Origin: Thermaerobacillus caldiproteolyticus | GTDB taxonomy: Bacteria; Bacillota; Bacilli; Bacillales; Anoxybacillaceae | Direction of reading: 5' to 3' | Length of the DNA: 64,000 nucleotides | Assembly (NCBI RefSeq): GCF_013761245.1 | Contig: NZ_JACDUT010000012.1 | Location: 1-64,000 of the forward strand | Shown here: positions 55,042-64,000 of the stretch, piece by piece | Numbering within the stretch: position 1 is the first letter of the stretch | Layout: each line of letters begins with the position of its first letter | Translations under genes and position numbers: made by a program | The notes under the pieces: generated by a model | The model's database searches: none | Told to the model about the DNA's origin: nothing | The model's input: only the letters and a program-made list of their open reading frames with translations

Positions 55042-55186
55042 AATGAATTCTCCCAAAACCCGCAAAATTGTTACGCTTTTATCTTATTATAAGGGGCCAT
55101 GCATTGTAAATAATAAATCCGCTCTTTCTTTTGATAAAAGAATAAATTCCCCTTCCCGTCACAAACTAGTAGCGGAGGTGAAGAGA

Positions 55187-55336
55187 ATGGCAAAACGTAA
55201 GGCCAATCATGTCATTCCAGGGATGAATGCCGCAAGTGCGCAAGGGATGGGAGCAGGCTACAATGAGGAGCTGGCAAATGAACCGTTAACAGAGGAACAG
55301 CGCCAAAATAATAAAAAAAGAAAAAAGAATCAATAA
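55187..55336 (+). CDS. sspO: Small acid-soluble spore protein SspO
   Basis: A 49-residue basic protein, [20 protein letters not shown] and [14 protein letters not shown], closely following B. subtilis SspO (CotK). Divergent from citB as in B. subtilis. CGGAGGTG ribosome site before the ATG at 55187; the longer frame upstream is not used. Confidence 0.9.
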   Translation: MAKRKANHVIPGMNAASAQGMGAGYNEELANEPLTEEQRQNNKKRKKNQ

Positions 55337-55695
55337 TACTTTTGTCATCTAGCATAAGAAAAGCGCCCTATTTCGTCTAAAAACTGCCACGTTCTATAGG
55401 CAAACAGCGAAATGCCGTCATCCTCACTCCCGAGATGGGCAAATGCCCTTTACTTGCACTTCGAGGGAGAAGGTTATTGATGCCAGAACGGCTTAAAGCA
55501 TCACTTTTCAGATCATGCTTTAAGCAAATTCTGCATGGATGTCTATTCAAAAATCAAACTAGTTGGCCGCCGAGCTAGTCAAAACGACCGAAGAAATTTC
55601 CAGAAAGCGTTGCGGGCCAGTCCAGACAGCGGTTCAAACTTTATACTTCTTATTAACAATAAGGGAATGTCTCTAAACAGGACATTCCCTTATTG
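55337..55695. other. Intergenic region with several hairpins
   Basis: About 360 bp without a supported ORF. There are CTCCC/GGGAG arms around 55425-55469, a GGGCAAATGCCC dyad near 55437, GCTTTAAGC/GCATGATC-type repeats near 55490-55520, and AAGGGAATGTC/GACATTCCCTT (about 55661-55693), which may terminate the leftward gene at 55696. Confidence 0.5.
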
Positions 55696-55956
55696 TTATT
55701 CTATTTCATTCACTTCATCAACGATCGCTTGTAAATCGCTACGAAATTGTTCGAGTTGAGCACGTTGCTTTTCGGAGGCGACTTCAAGAGCATTGTTAAT
55801 TTGTTCGAACGCTTCATTCACTTCTTGTTTTAAATGTTTCAACTGACTTCCATAGTCAGCACGGTCACGTACTAAATGATCGTACCATTCTTTTGCTTCC
55901 ATCGTCCCTTGCTGCGCTGCTTGAAACGCCTGTTGTTTGTCTTTATGATACGGCAT
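55696..55956 (-). CDS. Small coiled-coil hypothetical protein
   Basis: An 86-residue, all-helical, acidic protein ([40 protein letters not shown]) predicted to be a coiled coil. It lies within a spore-protein cluster and may be spore-related, but I do not recognise a family. AAGGAGTGAAC precedes the ATG. Confidence 0.65.
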
Positions 55957-56079
55957 GTCTGTTCACTCCTTCGCAAGTTGCATTCCGCATTTATTATCGT
56001 TTCAAATGCGGCACAAATTATACCGCGAATAAACAGAGAAAATGCTGTTATCCTAATGAATAGAAGGAGGAAGATCAAA

Positions 56080-56226
56080 ATGACGAATAAAAATACAAGT
56101 ACAGATATGCGAAAAAATGCACCAAAAGGTGATAATCCCGGCCAACCAGAGCCTTTAAGCGGATCAAAAAAAGTGAAAAACCGCAACCATACGCGTCAAA
56201 AGCATAATTCCAGTCACGATATGTAA
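56080..56226 (+). CDS. sspP: Small acid-soluble spore protein SspP
   Basis: A 48-residue protein, [17 protein letters not shown], then [16 protein letters not shown] and HNSSHDM, nearly identical in pattern to B. subtilis SspP (CotL). GAAGGAGG lies nine bases before the ATG. Part of the conserved citB-sspO-sspP-cotM neighbourhood. Confidence 0.92.
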
Positions 56227-56329
56227 TGGAAGATTTTTTCTACAACTCCCGCCGCGAGCGCTTTCAAATGCGATGCATATGATAGAAAATAGCCATTCTA
56301 TCGGTGAATGCGGAGGGAGTTGTTATAGA

Positions 56330-56707
56330 GTGGGAAACGATAAAAAGTCTGAATTGGAACAATGGCTTGAGGCATTATGTAGCGATCCATTTTCCAGCAT
56401 TTTAGACGAGACGGTATTTCGTGTCGATGTATTTGAAACGGAAACCGAATATATCGTAGAGTCAGAGCTTATCAACTGTACAAAAGAGCAAATATTCGTC
56501 ACATGTGAAAACGATGCTTTAATTATTCAAGTACACGAAAACGAAAACATTAATAAACAACGGGTCGTTCATTTGCCGTTCCCTCTTCTGAATAAAAACA
56601 TTCGTGCTTATTTTACATCGCCTATTTTGGAAATTCACATCAGCAAAGAAATAAGCGCGAATCATCCCAATCGTTATATGATCACTATTCATGAAATAGA
56701 TTTGTAA
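56330..56707 (+). CDS. cotM: Spore coat protein CotM-like (alpha-crystallin fold)
   Basis: A 125-residue Hsp20-type protein with the beta-sandwich pattern FRVDVFETETEYIVESELI and IRAYFTSPILEIHISK. Position after sspP matches cotM of B. subtilis, a mother-cell coat protein. I favour a GTG start at 56330 (GGAGGG upstream); the frame back to 56273 includes that ribosome site. Gene is followed by a terminator. Confidence 0.75.
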   Translation: MGNDKKSELEQWLEALCSDPFSSILDETVFRVDVFETETEYIVESELINCTKEQIFVTCENDALIIQVHENENINKQRVVHLPFPLLNKNIRAYFTSPILEIHISKEISANHPNRYMITIHEIDL

Positions 56708-56784
56708 AGCTCTTCGAAATAAGAGCTTTTGTTTACATAATATTTTTATGGTGTAAAAATTGCTCTGCCGTTTCGGCAGAGCAA
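56707..56784. terminator. Two back-to-back terminators between cotM and the chb-type operon
   Basis: AAGCTCTT/AAGAGCTT (56707-56728) then TTTG ends cotM. TTGCTCTGCCG/CGGCAGAGCAA (56760-56784) followed by TTTTTA on the minus strand ends the PTS operon. Confidence 0.85.
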
Positions 56785-56808
56785 TTGAATGTTACGAGGT
56801 TTTCACCC

Positions 56809-58128
56809 TTAAAAAAACTGCGGTAAATACTCTTTATGAGCTTCTAACATTTCATCTAAAATTTGTTTAGCAATCGTATCTGATGGAACAAGAGGGTTAA
56901 TCGTCATCGCCACAAGAGCGGTATTATAGTCACCTGTTACAGCTGCCTCCGCAGCGACTCGTTCAAATGACTTAATTTGCTGAACAAGTCCTCTTACTGC
57001 GACTGGAAGATCACCAACCGCAATCGGTTTTGGACCTTCTTTTGTAATCACACAATTCACTTCAACAGCTGATTCGTTCGGAATACTGGCAATCGCTCCA
57101 TTATTTTGCGTATTCACTGGCTGAATATCGCGCTTATCATTGTAAATCGAGGTAATGAGGCTGCATGCAGCATCGCTATAATAAGCACCTCCCCGCTTCT
57201 CAAGTTGCGGCGGTTTGATATCAAGATTCGGATCTTTGTACAGCTCAAATAGCTCGTCTTCTAGCTTTTTTACGACTTCCGCACGCGTGCCAACCGTTTT
57301 TGCTGCTTCCATTTCTTCAGCGAGCATTTTGCTCGTTTGGAAATAGTAGCGATGATACGGGCACGGAAGAATTTTTAATCCCTTTAAAAAACCGGGTTCC
57401 CAACCGAGATCGACGATATTTCGCATCGTGATCCCAGACGCTTCACCGCTTGTTAATCGATCAATCAATTCCTCTGTCATATTGTTACCGTCTACATAGA
57501 TATTTACCCCAAATACCATATGGTTAAGCCCGGCAAAATCAATATGCACACGACGAGCATCAACACCAAGCAGTTTGGCGACTCCCATGCGCATCCCGAT
57601 TGGCACATTACATAAACCGACGACTTTTTTATAGTTGCCGTAACGCAGTACCGCTTCTGTCACCATTCCTGCTGGGTTCGTGAAATTGATGAGCCATGCG
57701 TCTGGACAAAGCTCTTTCATATCCTTAATAATGTCAAGAATGACTGGAATCGTTCGTAACCCTTTAAACAATCCGCCCGGTCCGTTTGTTTCTTGACCAA
57801 TAACGCCATATTTTAATGGAATTTTTTCGTCTTTCATGCGCGCCTCAAGGCGACCGACGCGAAATTGGGTCGTGACAAAATCTGCTCCTTCTAGTGCTTT
57901 GCGTCGATCAAGCGTCAAACGAATGTCCATCGGCACGCCTGCTTTTTTGACCATTCGTTTCGCTAGTTCGCCGACAATGTTTAGTTTTTCCTCTCCCTCT
58001 GGAATGTCAACGAGCCATAACTCACGGACGGGAAGCTCATCATACCGTTTGATAAATCCCTCAACTAATTCAGGTGTATAGCTAGACCCTCCGCCGATGG
58101 TGACAATTTTCAATCCTTGTATGCTCAT
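56809..58128 (-). CDS. chbF: Family 4 6-phospho-glycosidase (ChbF/LicH type)
   Basis: A 439-residue GH4 enzyme that uses NAD+ and a divalent metal to hydrolyse phosphorylated disaccharides. Visible motifs: NAD site [15 protein letters not shown] at the N-terminus, INFTNPAG (about 145), the metal Cys in LCNVPIGM (about 173) and [10 protein letters not shown]. With the deacetylase ChbG and the lactose-family PTS in the same operon, the most likely substrate is chitobiose-6-phosphate after deacetylation, though cellobiose-6-P is also possible. It overlaps the EIIA gene by four bases (ATGA). Confidence 0.88.
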   Translation of the reverse strand: MSIQGLKIVTIGGGSSYTPELVEGFIKRYDELPVRELWLVDIPEGEEKLNIVGELAKRMVKKAGVPMDIRLTLDRRKALEGADFVTTQFRVGRLEARMKDEKIPLKYGVIGQETNGPGGLFKGLRTIPVILDIIKDMKELCPDAWLINFTNPAGMVTEAVLRYGNYKKVVGLCNVPIGMRMGVAKLLGVDARRVHIDFAGLNHMVFGVNIYVDGNNMTEELIDRLTSGEASGITMRNIVDLGWEPGFLKGLKILPCPYHRYYFQTSKMLAEEMEAAKTVGTRAEVVKKLEDELFELYKDPNLDIKPPQLEKRGGAYYSDAACSLITSIYNDKRDIQPVNTQNNGAIASIPNESAVEVNCVITKEGPKPIAVGDLPVAVRGLVQQIKSFERVAAEAAVTGDYNTALVAMTINPLVPSDTIAKQILDEMLEAHKEYLPQFF

Positions 58129-58454
58129 ATTTTTCTTCCCCCTTTGTTTTGCAATGACTCATATAAATCAACAAACTCAGCGGCCAGCTCTTTTAGCGTG
58201 ATCGCGTTCATTAAGTGATCTTGCGCGTGTATCATCAACAAAGTGACTTCTTTTCGCTTCCCATTCGCTTCGTTTTGAATGAGCGAGGTTTGGACATGGT
58301 GAGCGGCATGTAACTCTTCGCTTGCCTTTTGCAGATGGTTCCTTGCTGTTATAAAATCTCCCTTTTTGGCGGCAGCAATAGCTTCCATCGCATAACTTCT
58401 CCCGTTTCCGCCATGAAGAATGAGTTGAAATACAGTTTCTTCATAAGTTCCCAT
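58125..58454 (-). CDS. chbA: PTS lactose/cellobiose/chitobiose subunit IIA
   Basis: A 109-residue three-helix EIIA of the lactose family: [19 protein letters not shown] at the start and the phosphorylated His in [18 protein letters not shown]. It forms trimers and takes phosphate from HPr. Located 11 bp after chbG and coupled to the GH4 gene. Confidence 0.93.
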   Translation of the reverse strand: MGTYEETVFQLILHGGNGRSYAMEAIAAAKKGDFITARNHLQKASEELHAAHHVQTSLIQNEANGKRKEVTLLMIHAQDHLMNAITLKELAAEFVDLYESLQNKGGRKI

Positions 58455-58465
58455 ATCTTTCTCCC

Positions 58466-59206
58466 CTACGTATGTTTTAATTCGCGATAAGTGATGAGTT
58501 CGATGTTTCTTTCCGAGATTGCCTGACGTACCTCTGGATCAGTTAAAATCGCTAGTTCGTTGATGCGCTCAAGACAATACGAGCTGCCTATTTGTAATGG
58601 AAGGTCAATGTAAGCAGGATGGCACATGATTTCTGCTGTTTGCCCGTCGCCGATTTGATTGACCAATGATAAAAAATATTCCTTTGTCAAATCGTTACCG
58701 TAAAATTGATGAATAAACACATCCACCGTCTGTAAATCAAACATATCCGTAGAAGGTACAGGCCGAGCAGGCAAATGGTGCTGCTGAGCAAGTTTTTTTA
58801 CAATCGGAAATACCTTCTCGTGAGCATGAACATGATGATGGCTATCGATATGAGTCGGCGTTAGTCCAAGTGAGAAAAATTTTTCAAGCTGAGCCGTTAA
58901 TTCCCTCTCAATCTCATTGATATCCGCATGAAGAAGCTGTTCATCGCGCTTACGAAATTCACCGTTTTCATTCACTAATGATGAAACATCGGAACAAACG
59001 GGTTTTCCGCATGTTAGCACAAAATGAATTCCTACTCCTAAATCTGGATTCTCTTTTGCCAGCTGGGCGGCATGTTCCACCCCCGGCATATTCACCATCA
59101 TCGTCGTAGATGTCACGACTCCATGTTGAAATGCTTCTAAAATCCCTAAATTAACACCTTTGGAATAACCAAAGTCATCCGCGTTAATAATGCATCGAAT
59201 CGACAT
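58466..59206 (-). CDS. chbG: Carbohydrate deacetylase ChbG (YdjC family)
   Basis: A 246-residue metal-dependent deacetylase: [12 protein letters not shown] (about 8-19), [15 protein letters not shown] and PAYID provide metal and catalytic residues. In enteric chb operons ChbG removes one acetyl group from phosphorylated diacetylchitobiose so that ChbF can cleave it. It lies between EIIC and EIIA in the operon, 19 bp from EIIC. This enzyme is the main hint that the operon handles chitin sugars. Confidence 0.9.
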   Translation of the reverse strand: MSIRCIINADDFGYSKGVNLGILEAFQHGVVTSTTMMVNMPGVEHAAQLAKENPDLGVGIHFVLTCGKPVCSDVSSLVNENGEFRKRDEQLLHADINEIERELTAQLEKFFSLGLTPTHIDSHHHVHAHEKVFPIVKKLAQQHHLPARPVPSTDMFDLQTVDVFIHQFYGNDLTKEYFLSLVNQIGDGQTAEIMCHPAYIDLPLQIGSSYCLERINELAILTDPEVRQAISERNIELITYRELKHT

Positions 59207-59225
59207 CGTTCTCGCCTCACCTTTG

Positions 59226-60572
59226 CTATGTCATCGTTGAATCCATTTTTGCGTCAGTGATATCGCCTTCTTCGGCTACTTTTTGTTTGTCCCACATCGC
59301 AAAAAACGGATAATAAATCGCTAAAGCGATCAAGAAATTAATAAGTTGTAAAATGCTACCAGATATTTTCCCGCCGGTTGCTAAATAACCGCTAATAATC
59401 ATCGGTGTCGTCCACGGTACCGCCACTCCACTCGGCTTGGCAACAAGACCTGTCGCCATCGCTACATAAGAAATGATTGTCAACACAATTGGCACAAGAA
59501 TGAACGGGATAATGAGTAACGGGTTCATCACGATCGGCATGCCGAACGTAATCGGTTCATTAATATTAAAAATGCCTGGCGCAATCGAAAGACGTCCGAG
59601 ACTTTTCAGCTGCTGACTTCGTGAACGAAGCAACATCGCTACTGCAAGCGCCAATGTCGCTCCAGAACCACCAATATAAATCCAAAGGTCAAAAAACTGC
59701 TGAGTAATGACATTCGGCAAATCTGCGTTCGGATTCGCTTGGAAAACCATCCGATTTTCGTCCATGAGCGAAAGCCAGATGGGACCCATGATGCCACCGA
59801 CAATTGCCGCTCCATGCAAGCCGACAGACCAAAGAAGCTGAACAAGGAGCACAGCAATAATCGCTCCAAATAAACTGCCACCTAAGGTGCTGAGCGGTTT
59901 GTTTAACAATACGGTAACGATATTATGGAAGCTTTCAAACGGCGTGAGTTCTAAAAGTAAACGGGATACCCAAATAAGACAAATGACCGCAAATCCCGGA
60001 ATCAGTGCAACAAATGAACGAGATACCGCTGGTGGCACTCCGTCTGGAAGCTTAATGACGATATTTTTTTGGATGATTTTTCGATAAATCTCCGTTGAAA
60101 TAAGTGCCAAAAGCATTGCGACAAACAATCCTTTACTGCCAACCCATTGCACTGGAATACCGCCGCCAACCATCAGCGTCTCTTTTGAACCTTCAGGAAC
60201 AAAAGGCACCTTATAAGGAGTCGCTAGCAAAAACGCTGCAAGTGAAATCGCGCCGGCCGACAGCGCATCAACCTTGTATTTTTCGGCAAGCCGATAAGCA
60301 ACCCCAAAGCTAACGACAAGCGCCATAATATCAAAGGTGGCTCCAACGGGATAAAGAAGCTTTTCCAGCCACTTTTCTCCGAATGTTCCAGCCATAAATT
60401 CGTTATAGCCGGGAATTGGAAGGTACCCAAGAATCAAAAATAAAGAACCAATAATTAATAATGGCATCGCTAAAATAATTCCATCACGAATCGCTTGAAG
60501 ATGTTTTTGTTCAGCGATTCGACCGGCGACTGGCATGACATATTTTTCTAACACACTGATAAACGCATTCAT
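59226..60572 (-). CDS. chbC: PTS lactose/cellobiose/chitobiose subunit IIC
   Basis: A 448-residue permease of the lactose-family EIIC type with about ten membrane segments and the conserved NINEPITFGMPIVMNP substrate motif, preceded by KSLGRLSIAPGIF. It binds the disaccharide and, with EIIB, imports it as the phosphate. 17 bp after the EIIB gene. Confidence 0.93.
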   Translation of the reverse strand: MNAFISVLEKYVMPVAGRIAEQKHLQAIRDGIILAMPLLIIGSLFLILGYLPIPGYNEFMAGTFGEKWLEKLLYPVGATFDIMALVVSFGVAYRLAEKYKVDALSAGAISLAAFLLATPYKVPFVPEGSKETLMVGGGIPVQWVGSKGLFVAMLLALISTEIYRKIIQKNIVIKLPDGVPPAVSRSFVALIPGFAVICLIWVSRLLLELTPFESFHNIVTVLLNKPLSTLGGSLFGAIIAVLLVQLLWSVGLHGAAIVGGIMGPIWLSLMDENRMVFQANPNADLPNVITQQFFDLWIYIGGSGATLALAVAMLLRSRSQQLKSLGRLSIAPGIFNINEPITFGMPIVMNPLLIIPFILVPIVLTIISYVAMATGLVAKPSGVAVPWTTPMIISGYLATGGKISGSILQLINFLIALAIYYPFFAMWDKQKVAEEGDITDAKMDSTMT

Positions 60573-60589
60573 TCGCCCGTCCCCCTTTT

Positions 60590-60892
60590 TTATTGTTTTA
60601 ATCGCAGCGCAAATTCAAGAACACTTGCGCCATTGACACGTCCGTAATCCGTTGGGTTAATGACATCAACGGGAATACCGCGCGCTTCGCCTTCTTTTTT
60701 AAATTGCGACAGCTTGTAACGAACTTGCGGTCCAAGCAGCAACACATCAGCACGATCGAGATGTGCTTTTGCTTCATCGGCAGAAACCGCCCAAATGTTT
60801 GCTTCGATGCCTTTTTCTTTAGCAGCTTGTTGCATTTTTGTTACTAACAAACTTGTCGACATGCCAGCGGCACAAACTAATAAAATGTTCAT
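60590..60892 (-). CDS. chbB: PTS lactose/cellobiose/chitobiose subunit IIB
   Basis: A 100-residue cytosolic phosphotransfer domain with the phosphorylated Cys7 in [14 protein letters not shown]. First gene of the structural operon, 40 bp downstream of the -12 element of a sigma-54 promoter. GGGGGAATG-type ribosome site before the ATG. Confidence 0.93.
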   Translation of the reverse strand: MNILLVCAAGMSTSLLVTKMQQAAKEKGIEANIWAVSADEAKAHLDRADVLLLGPQVRYKLSQFKKEGEARGIPVDVINPTDYGRVNGASVLEFALRLKQ

Positions 60893-60931
60893 CGAATCAT
60901 TCCCCCTTATGAGTTCTCACTAACATACTGC

Positions 60932-60948
60932 TGCAATATTCATGCCAA
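60932..60948 (-). promoter_or_regulatory. Sigma-54 (-24/-12) promoter of the chb-type operon
   Basis: On the minus strand TTGGCAT-GAATA-TTGCA, a full match to the -24/-12 consensus TTGGCAY-N5-TTGCW. It lies between a sigma-54-type activator gene and the operon it should control. Confidence 0.88.
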
Positions 60949-61012
60949 GGTGCAAAAAAAGCGTGCGAGTAAGCATAAAACATCAGTGTGTTATAAAAAC
61001 AGAAATTGTTTT

Positions 61013-61026
61013 TGAAAACGTTTACA
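61013..61026. promoter_or_regulatory. Perfect cre (CcpA) site upstream of the sigma-54 promoter
   Basis: TGAAAACGTTTACA matches the cre consensus at every defined position. It is about 65 bp upstream of the -24 box, where CcpA could block the activator or its looping. AAAACA/TGTTTT arms at 60996-61012 nearby could be the activator's upstream sites. Confidence 0.8.
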
Positions 61027-61063
61027 ATAGTGTTCAGAAAACCAAAGAATCATATATTGTGTG

Positions 61064-63742
61064 TTAACAATTTGTTTTGCAATATTCAAAAAATTTCATA
61101 ATATAACACAGCTCATCCTTAGTAAGGTTGACACGATATTTCTTTTCAAGAGAATGCAACTCTTTTTTCACAAGATGATATAGCCACTCGTTCTCTTTTA
61201 TATATTTTTCCTTTTGCTCATATTGAACAGAATTGTCGCCTGCGATGAGACGGTCAAGCATACAGCACGTATGAAGGACCATCCCGATCATATCGTGAGG
61301 ATGGACATTGATTTGCAGCTTCTGCTGAATGTTTGCAAAACAACAGCGAATCGCAGCAATCCCTTCGCTTGCTCGAATACATTGAAGATGATTGGTCAGT
61401 ATTTCAATCATTTTTGTATATGTTTCTTCTATATCAATCAGTTTTTGAATTGATTTGATAGCCCGCAAACTTAACACCTCTTCAATATAAAAATATGGGG
61501 TTTTACCTAAAAATGGGACATTACTAATCACACATAACAAGCGGTAATGTTTTTCAATTTGAGACAACCTCATCTGCATATCTTTTTCACTAGCGACATG
61601 AATCGGAATGATATCTACAAACTCATTATCAAAATGCAAATACGTCTCAAGCACTTTTTTTATCGCTAAAGCGCTTCCTTTTCCGGTTACACAAGCAGTA
61701 ATAATTACAAACTTTTCTTGTTTTTGCTCATCTCCATTCCATAGTGGGCGGTTTACATAAAATGGGGTAACATTTTTCACATCTTCATAAATTTCTTCGA
61801 GCGAATAGCCTACTATTGCTTTCCGCGCTGCTTCGAGAACGTGTGGGGTGCTAATGGCGGATACGACTTTCACAGGAATACCAACCTCTTTTTCTAGCAG
61901 TTCTCCAAATGTAGTAAGCGAGCCCATATCAACTAAAAGAAGAAGACCTTTCTTCGAAGCGATTTGTTTCACAAGCATTTTGGCTCGTTCATATATTTCT
62001 TTTGGCTCTAAATGCATCGGCATATCAATCGCTTTCACGTGATCAGTGGCAAGCAAATGGTTGGTGACATCAGCCATTGCTGTGGCTGCTCCGTTTCCAT
62101 GCATCATGACTAAAATAGACACATGTTCTTCATGATCGTTGATTGCTTCATTATCCAGCACAAAAAACATTGTTAGAAAACTAGCTTCATCAATGGGAAG
62201 GTCAAGCCCCGTATGTTCTTCAATCATTTTCATGCAATCTAAAGCAAGGTTAAATTCGTTTTTGTACATCATTCGTACTTTATTGAGATGCGGATTCATA
62301 ATCTTTTTGCCGTTTTGAATTCGCTGAATCGATGTTTGAATATGCAAAGCAAGACCATACACGACTTTTTTCGCAAACCGTTTACGAAGGGCTCTTTCTG
62401 CCTGCTGGATTATCGTTTCCGCTAATTGAATGATCGGCGGATCAATAATTTTCGCTAAGTCATTGCCAGTATGAATGCGCCTGTTTACTCCTTTCATATA
62501 TTGGGTAAAATAATTTTCCACATCAATTTCCATTAAAAGTTCAAGCTCATCATCATTTACACCATGCGCCTTCAGCTCGTTAAACTTTCTTTCAATGCTT
62601 TCGTATATATTTTGGTAGTCTGCCTCGTTTGGTTCAAAACTCATCTCTTCACGATCCGGAGAAAAAATATAGTAACGATATTGAAAAACAAGAGATCTTG
62701 CTTGCTTTTTGGCAATGAAAAGACCTTCTTTTATATAATGAGGTAAATCCGGGCTATTAATTTGAACTTTCTTCTTTTTCGCTGTGACATAATCGGCATA
62801 TGCTTTGGCACACGCTAGCTGAATGTCTGCTTTTAATTGGCCAACGTTATTCGGGCATGGATAGCATAAAAACGCTCGAACCGTATTAGCGGAAACGTGA
62901 ATTTCTTTTCCTAATCGAATCGCTTCCTCTCTGAAAAAATGAAAAATTAAGTGACATCGTTCTTCTGTCGTTCGTTCTCGCAACGGAGGCAAATAAATAT
63001 TCATCGGAATTCTACGCCGAAATGTGGTTAGTAGACTCGATTCCGGGTTTTCCGTCGTCGCACAAATAAGCAATACATTCGCACTTCGCACTGTCTCCGT
63101 TTCTCCTAGCCGGCGGTACACCCCTTTATCGATAAAAGTAAATAGCATTTCTTGCCCCTCAGCCGGCAGCCGATGTACTTCATCTAAGAATAAAATACCG
63201 TTGTTTGCTTTTTCAATGAGCCCTTTTTGTTCAGCCGCTCCAGTGTATGCTCCTTTTTTGACGCCAAACAGTTGGCCAAGCAATAATTGCGGATTATTGG
63301 CGTAATCGGCACAATTAAATGCAATAAATGGAGCATCTTGTGAACATTTACGAATTTCGATGGAAAACTCATGAAGAAGCTCGGCAAACATTGATTTTCC
63401 GGTCCCTGTTTCACCGAGGATAAGCATATGCATTCCTTTTGGAGGATAAAGAATCGCGGCTTTTCCTTGTTCGACAGCGATCGCTAAACTTGGTTGATGA
63501 TACATTAGTTCATCCAATTTTGTTAAAAACATCTCACTGGATTTTTGTCGCACAACGGAAAAAAGAACAGGTCTTCCATTTCTTTTTTGTACTTTTCCCT
63601 TCTTCCACAGCTTGTTTAAATCGCTACTGACGTTGGCTCGGTCTAGCTTCAATATGCTCGCTAGCTGTTGAGCACTAATCCACTCGTTGTTGCTCGATGT
63701 TAACTCCTTTAATTTTTCATAGACGATATCAATCCGTTTCAC
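61064..63742 (-). CDS. LevR/CelR-type sigma-54 activator with PRD and PTS domains
   Basis: An 892-residue enhancer-binding protein. It has an N-terminal winged HTH (about 20-60), a AAA+ domain with Walker A GETGTGKS (110-117) and the sigma-54 contact loop GAYTGA (164-169), PRD1 (about 440-560), a mannose-type EIIA domain with His in VMMHGNGAA (about 570), an EIIB-like Cys in TACVTGKG, and a final PRD2. PTS phosphorylation sets its activity, and ATP hydrolysis opens the sigma-54 promoter just downstream. GTG start at 63742 after AGGGGAGA. Divergent from nothing; same strand as its operon. Confidence 0.92.
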   Translation of the reverse strand: MKRIDIVYEKLKELTSSNNEWISAQQLASILKLDRANVSSDLNKLWKKGKVQKRNGRPVLFSVVRQKSSEMFLTKLDELMYHQPSLAIAVEQGKAAILYPPKGMHMLILGETGTGKSMFAELLHEFSIEIRKCSQDAPFIAFNCADYANNPQLLLGQLFGVKKGAYTGAAEQKGLIEKANNGILFLDEVHRLPAEGQEMLFTFIDKGVYRRLGETETVRSANVLLICATTENPESSLLTTFRRRIPMNIYLPPLRERTTEERCHLIFHFFREEAIRLGKEIHVSANTVRAFLCYPCPNNVGQLKADIQLACAKAYADYVTAKKKKVQINSPDLPHYIKEGLFIAKKQARSLVFQYRYYIFSPDREEMSFEPNEADYQNIYESIERKFNELKAHGVNDDELELLMEIDVENYFTQYMKGVNRRIHTGNDLAKIIDPPIIQLAETIIQQAERALRKRFAKKVVYGLALHIQTSIQRIQNGKKIMNPHLNKVRMMYKNEFNLALDCMKMIEEHTGLDLPIDEASFLTMFFVLDNEAINDHEEHVSILVMMHGNGAATAMADVTNHLLATDHVKAIDMPMHLEPKEIYERAKMLVKQIASKKGLLLLVDMGSLTTFGELLEKEVGIPVKVVSAISTPHVLEAARKAIVGYSLEEIYEDVKNVTPFYVNRPLWNGDEQKQEKFVIITACVTGKGSALAIKKVLETYLHFDNEFVDIIPIHVASEKDMQMRLSQIEKHYRLLCVISNVPFLGKTPYFYIEEVLSLRAIKSIQKLIDIEETYTKMIEILTNHLQCIRASEGIAAIRCCFANIQQKLQINVHPHDMIGMVLHTCCMLDRLIAGDNSVQYEQKEKYIKENEWLYHLVKKELHSLEKKYRVNLTKDELCYIMKFFEYCKTNC

Positions 63743-63837
63743 ATCACACTCTCCCCTATCAATTATTGTTTACTAGACAGTCAGTAAAAAGCTGTTTTCT
63801 TCTCCATCTCTTTACTATTTTATTGCCAATAATAAAA

Positions 63838-63867
63838 GAGGATGCTCCTTTATAAAGGAACATCCTC
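63838..63867. terminator. Terminator after the SleB/CwlJ-type gene
   Basis: Stem GAGGATG-CTCCTTT paired with AAAGGAA-CATCCTC with a short loop. On the minus strand it is followed by TTTTATTATT. Confidence 0.75.
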
Positions 63868-63899
63868 ATCAATGGTTTATTATTAAGCAAGCAGCATGT

Positions 63900-64000
63900 T
63901 TACTTCGCAAACACATGATGACCGATGCGAATCGTTACCGGTCTTGAAAGAATCCATTTGTCTTTAGTGATTTTTGGATTGTAGAAGTAGAGGGAACCGC
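63900..64000 (-). CDS. C-terminus of a SleB/CwlJ-type spore cortex hydrolase (partial)
   Basis: Only the last 33 codons are in the window: GSLYFYNPKITKDKWILSRP, then VTIRIGHHVFAK and stop at 63900. YFYNP, the W-x-x-SRP segment and the I-G-x-H-x-F ending are typical of the hydrolase_2 family, which opens the spore cortex peptidoglycan at germination. Which of SleB or CwlJ it is cannot be decided from this piece. Confidence 0.75.
   Translation of the reverse strand, partial: GSLYFYNPKITKDKWILSRPVTIRIGHHVFAK

Noticed and set aside
54959..55336. 125-codon frame reading into SspO
   Set aside because: Upstream part crosses the citB promoter dyad; the strong ribosome site supports the short SspO start at 55187.

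Overview
The window looks like the chromosome of an endospore-forming, low-to-moderate G+C Bacillaceae member, most likely of the Geobacillus/Parageobacillus/Anoxybacillus group. The grounds are small acid-soluble spore proteins (SspL, SspO, SspP) and a CotM-like coat protein around citB, a CspD-type cold shock protein near ypeQ/ypeP/ypdP/ypdQ homologues, a Spo0M-like protein, a GlpP-type glpFK leader with a CcpA site, an S-box leader, and the C-terminus of a SleB/CwlJ-type cortex hydrolase at the right edge. The genus is inferred from general resemblance, not from a search.

Positions 1-17,000 are accessory DNA. From left to right: a phospholipase-D-fold protein; an AbiTii-type gene split by a 14-bp tandem duplication; and, on the minus strand, a Type I restriction-modification operon (hsdM-hsdS-hsdR) just downstream of a complete type II CBASS operon (capV phospholipase, DncV-like cyclic nucleotide synthase, Cap2 E1/E2 conjugase, Cap3 JAB protease). 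Then come an excisionase-like gene and two sister tyrosine recombinases. The block ends at a 3' fragment of a tRNA-Val(GAC) gene, which looks like an attachment site. This is a defence island carried by an integrative element or by nested remnants.

Positions 17,000-24,600: an ascorbate-type PTS operon (PRD regulator with fused EIIB/EIIA, EIIB, EIIC) that runs up to the tRNA fragment and shows no catabolic enzyme, then a DUF2157/GDYXXLXY membrane protein and a DUF4362 lipoprotein. Positions 24,600-30,800: an LXG toxin locus for type VII secretion (two LXG-associated helical partners, a glycine-zipper toxin, a membrane protein and a soluble protein). The last two genes are duplicated without a toxin; the second soluble copy is broken, and a 135-bp inverted-repeat element lies between the copies.

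Positions 30,800-40,200: a decayed ArsP/YraQ-type permease beside a MarR regulator, an AbrB-family transporter, a SAM-I (S-box) riboswitch in front of an unrecognised gene plus a VOC protein, and a five-gene oligopeptide ABC operon. Positions 40,700-64,000 are mostly core: a PAS-GAF-PAS-GGDEF-EAL protein; glpFK with promoter, cre and terminator leader; cspD; two RNase H-type genes flanking a decayed ypdP queuosine-precursor transporter; a decayed YuiD-like gene; the sspL/citB/sspO/sspP/cotM cluster; and a sigma-54-controlled chb-type PTS operon (EIIB, EIIC, ChbG deacetylase, EIIA, GH4 phospho-glycosidase) with its LevR-type activator, a matching -24/-12 promoter and a perfect cre site. Several recently broken genes (AbiTii, immunity copy, permease, ypdP, YuiD-like) indicate ongoing gene decay.
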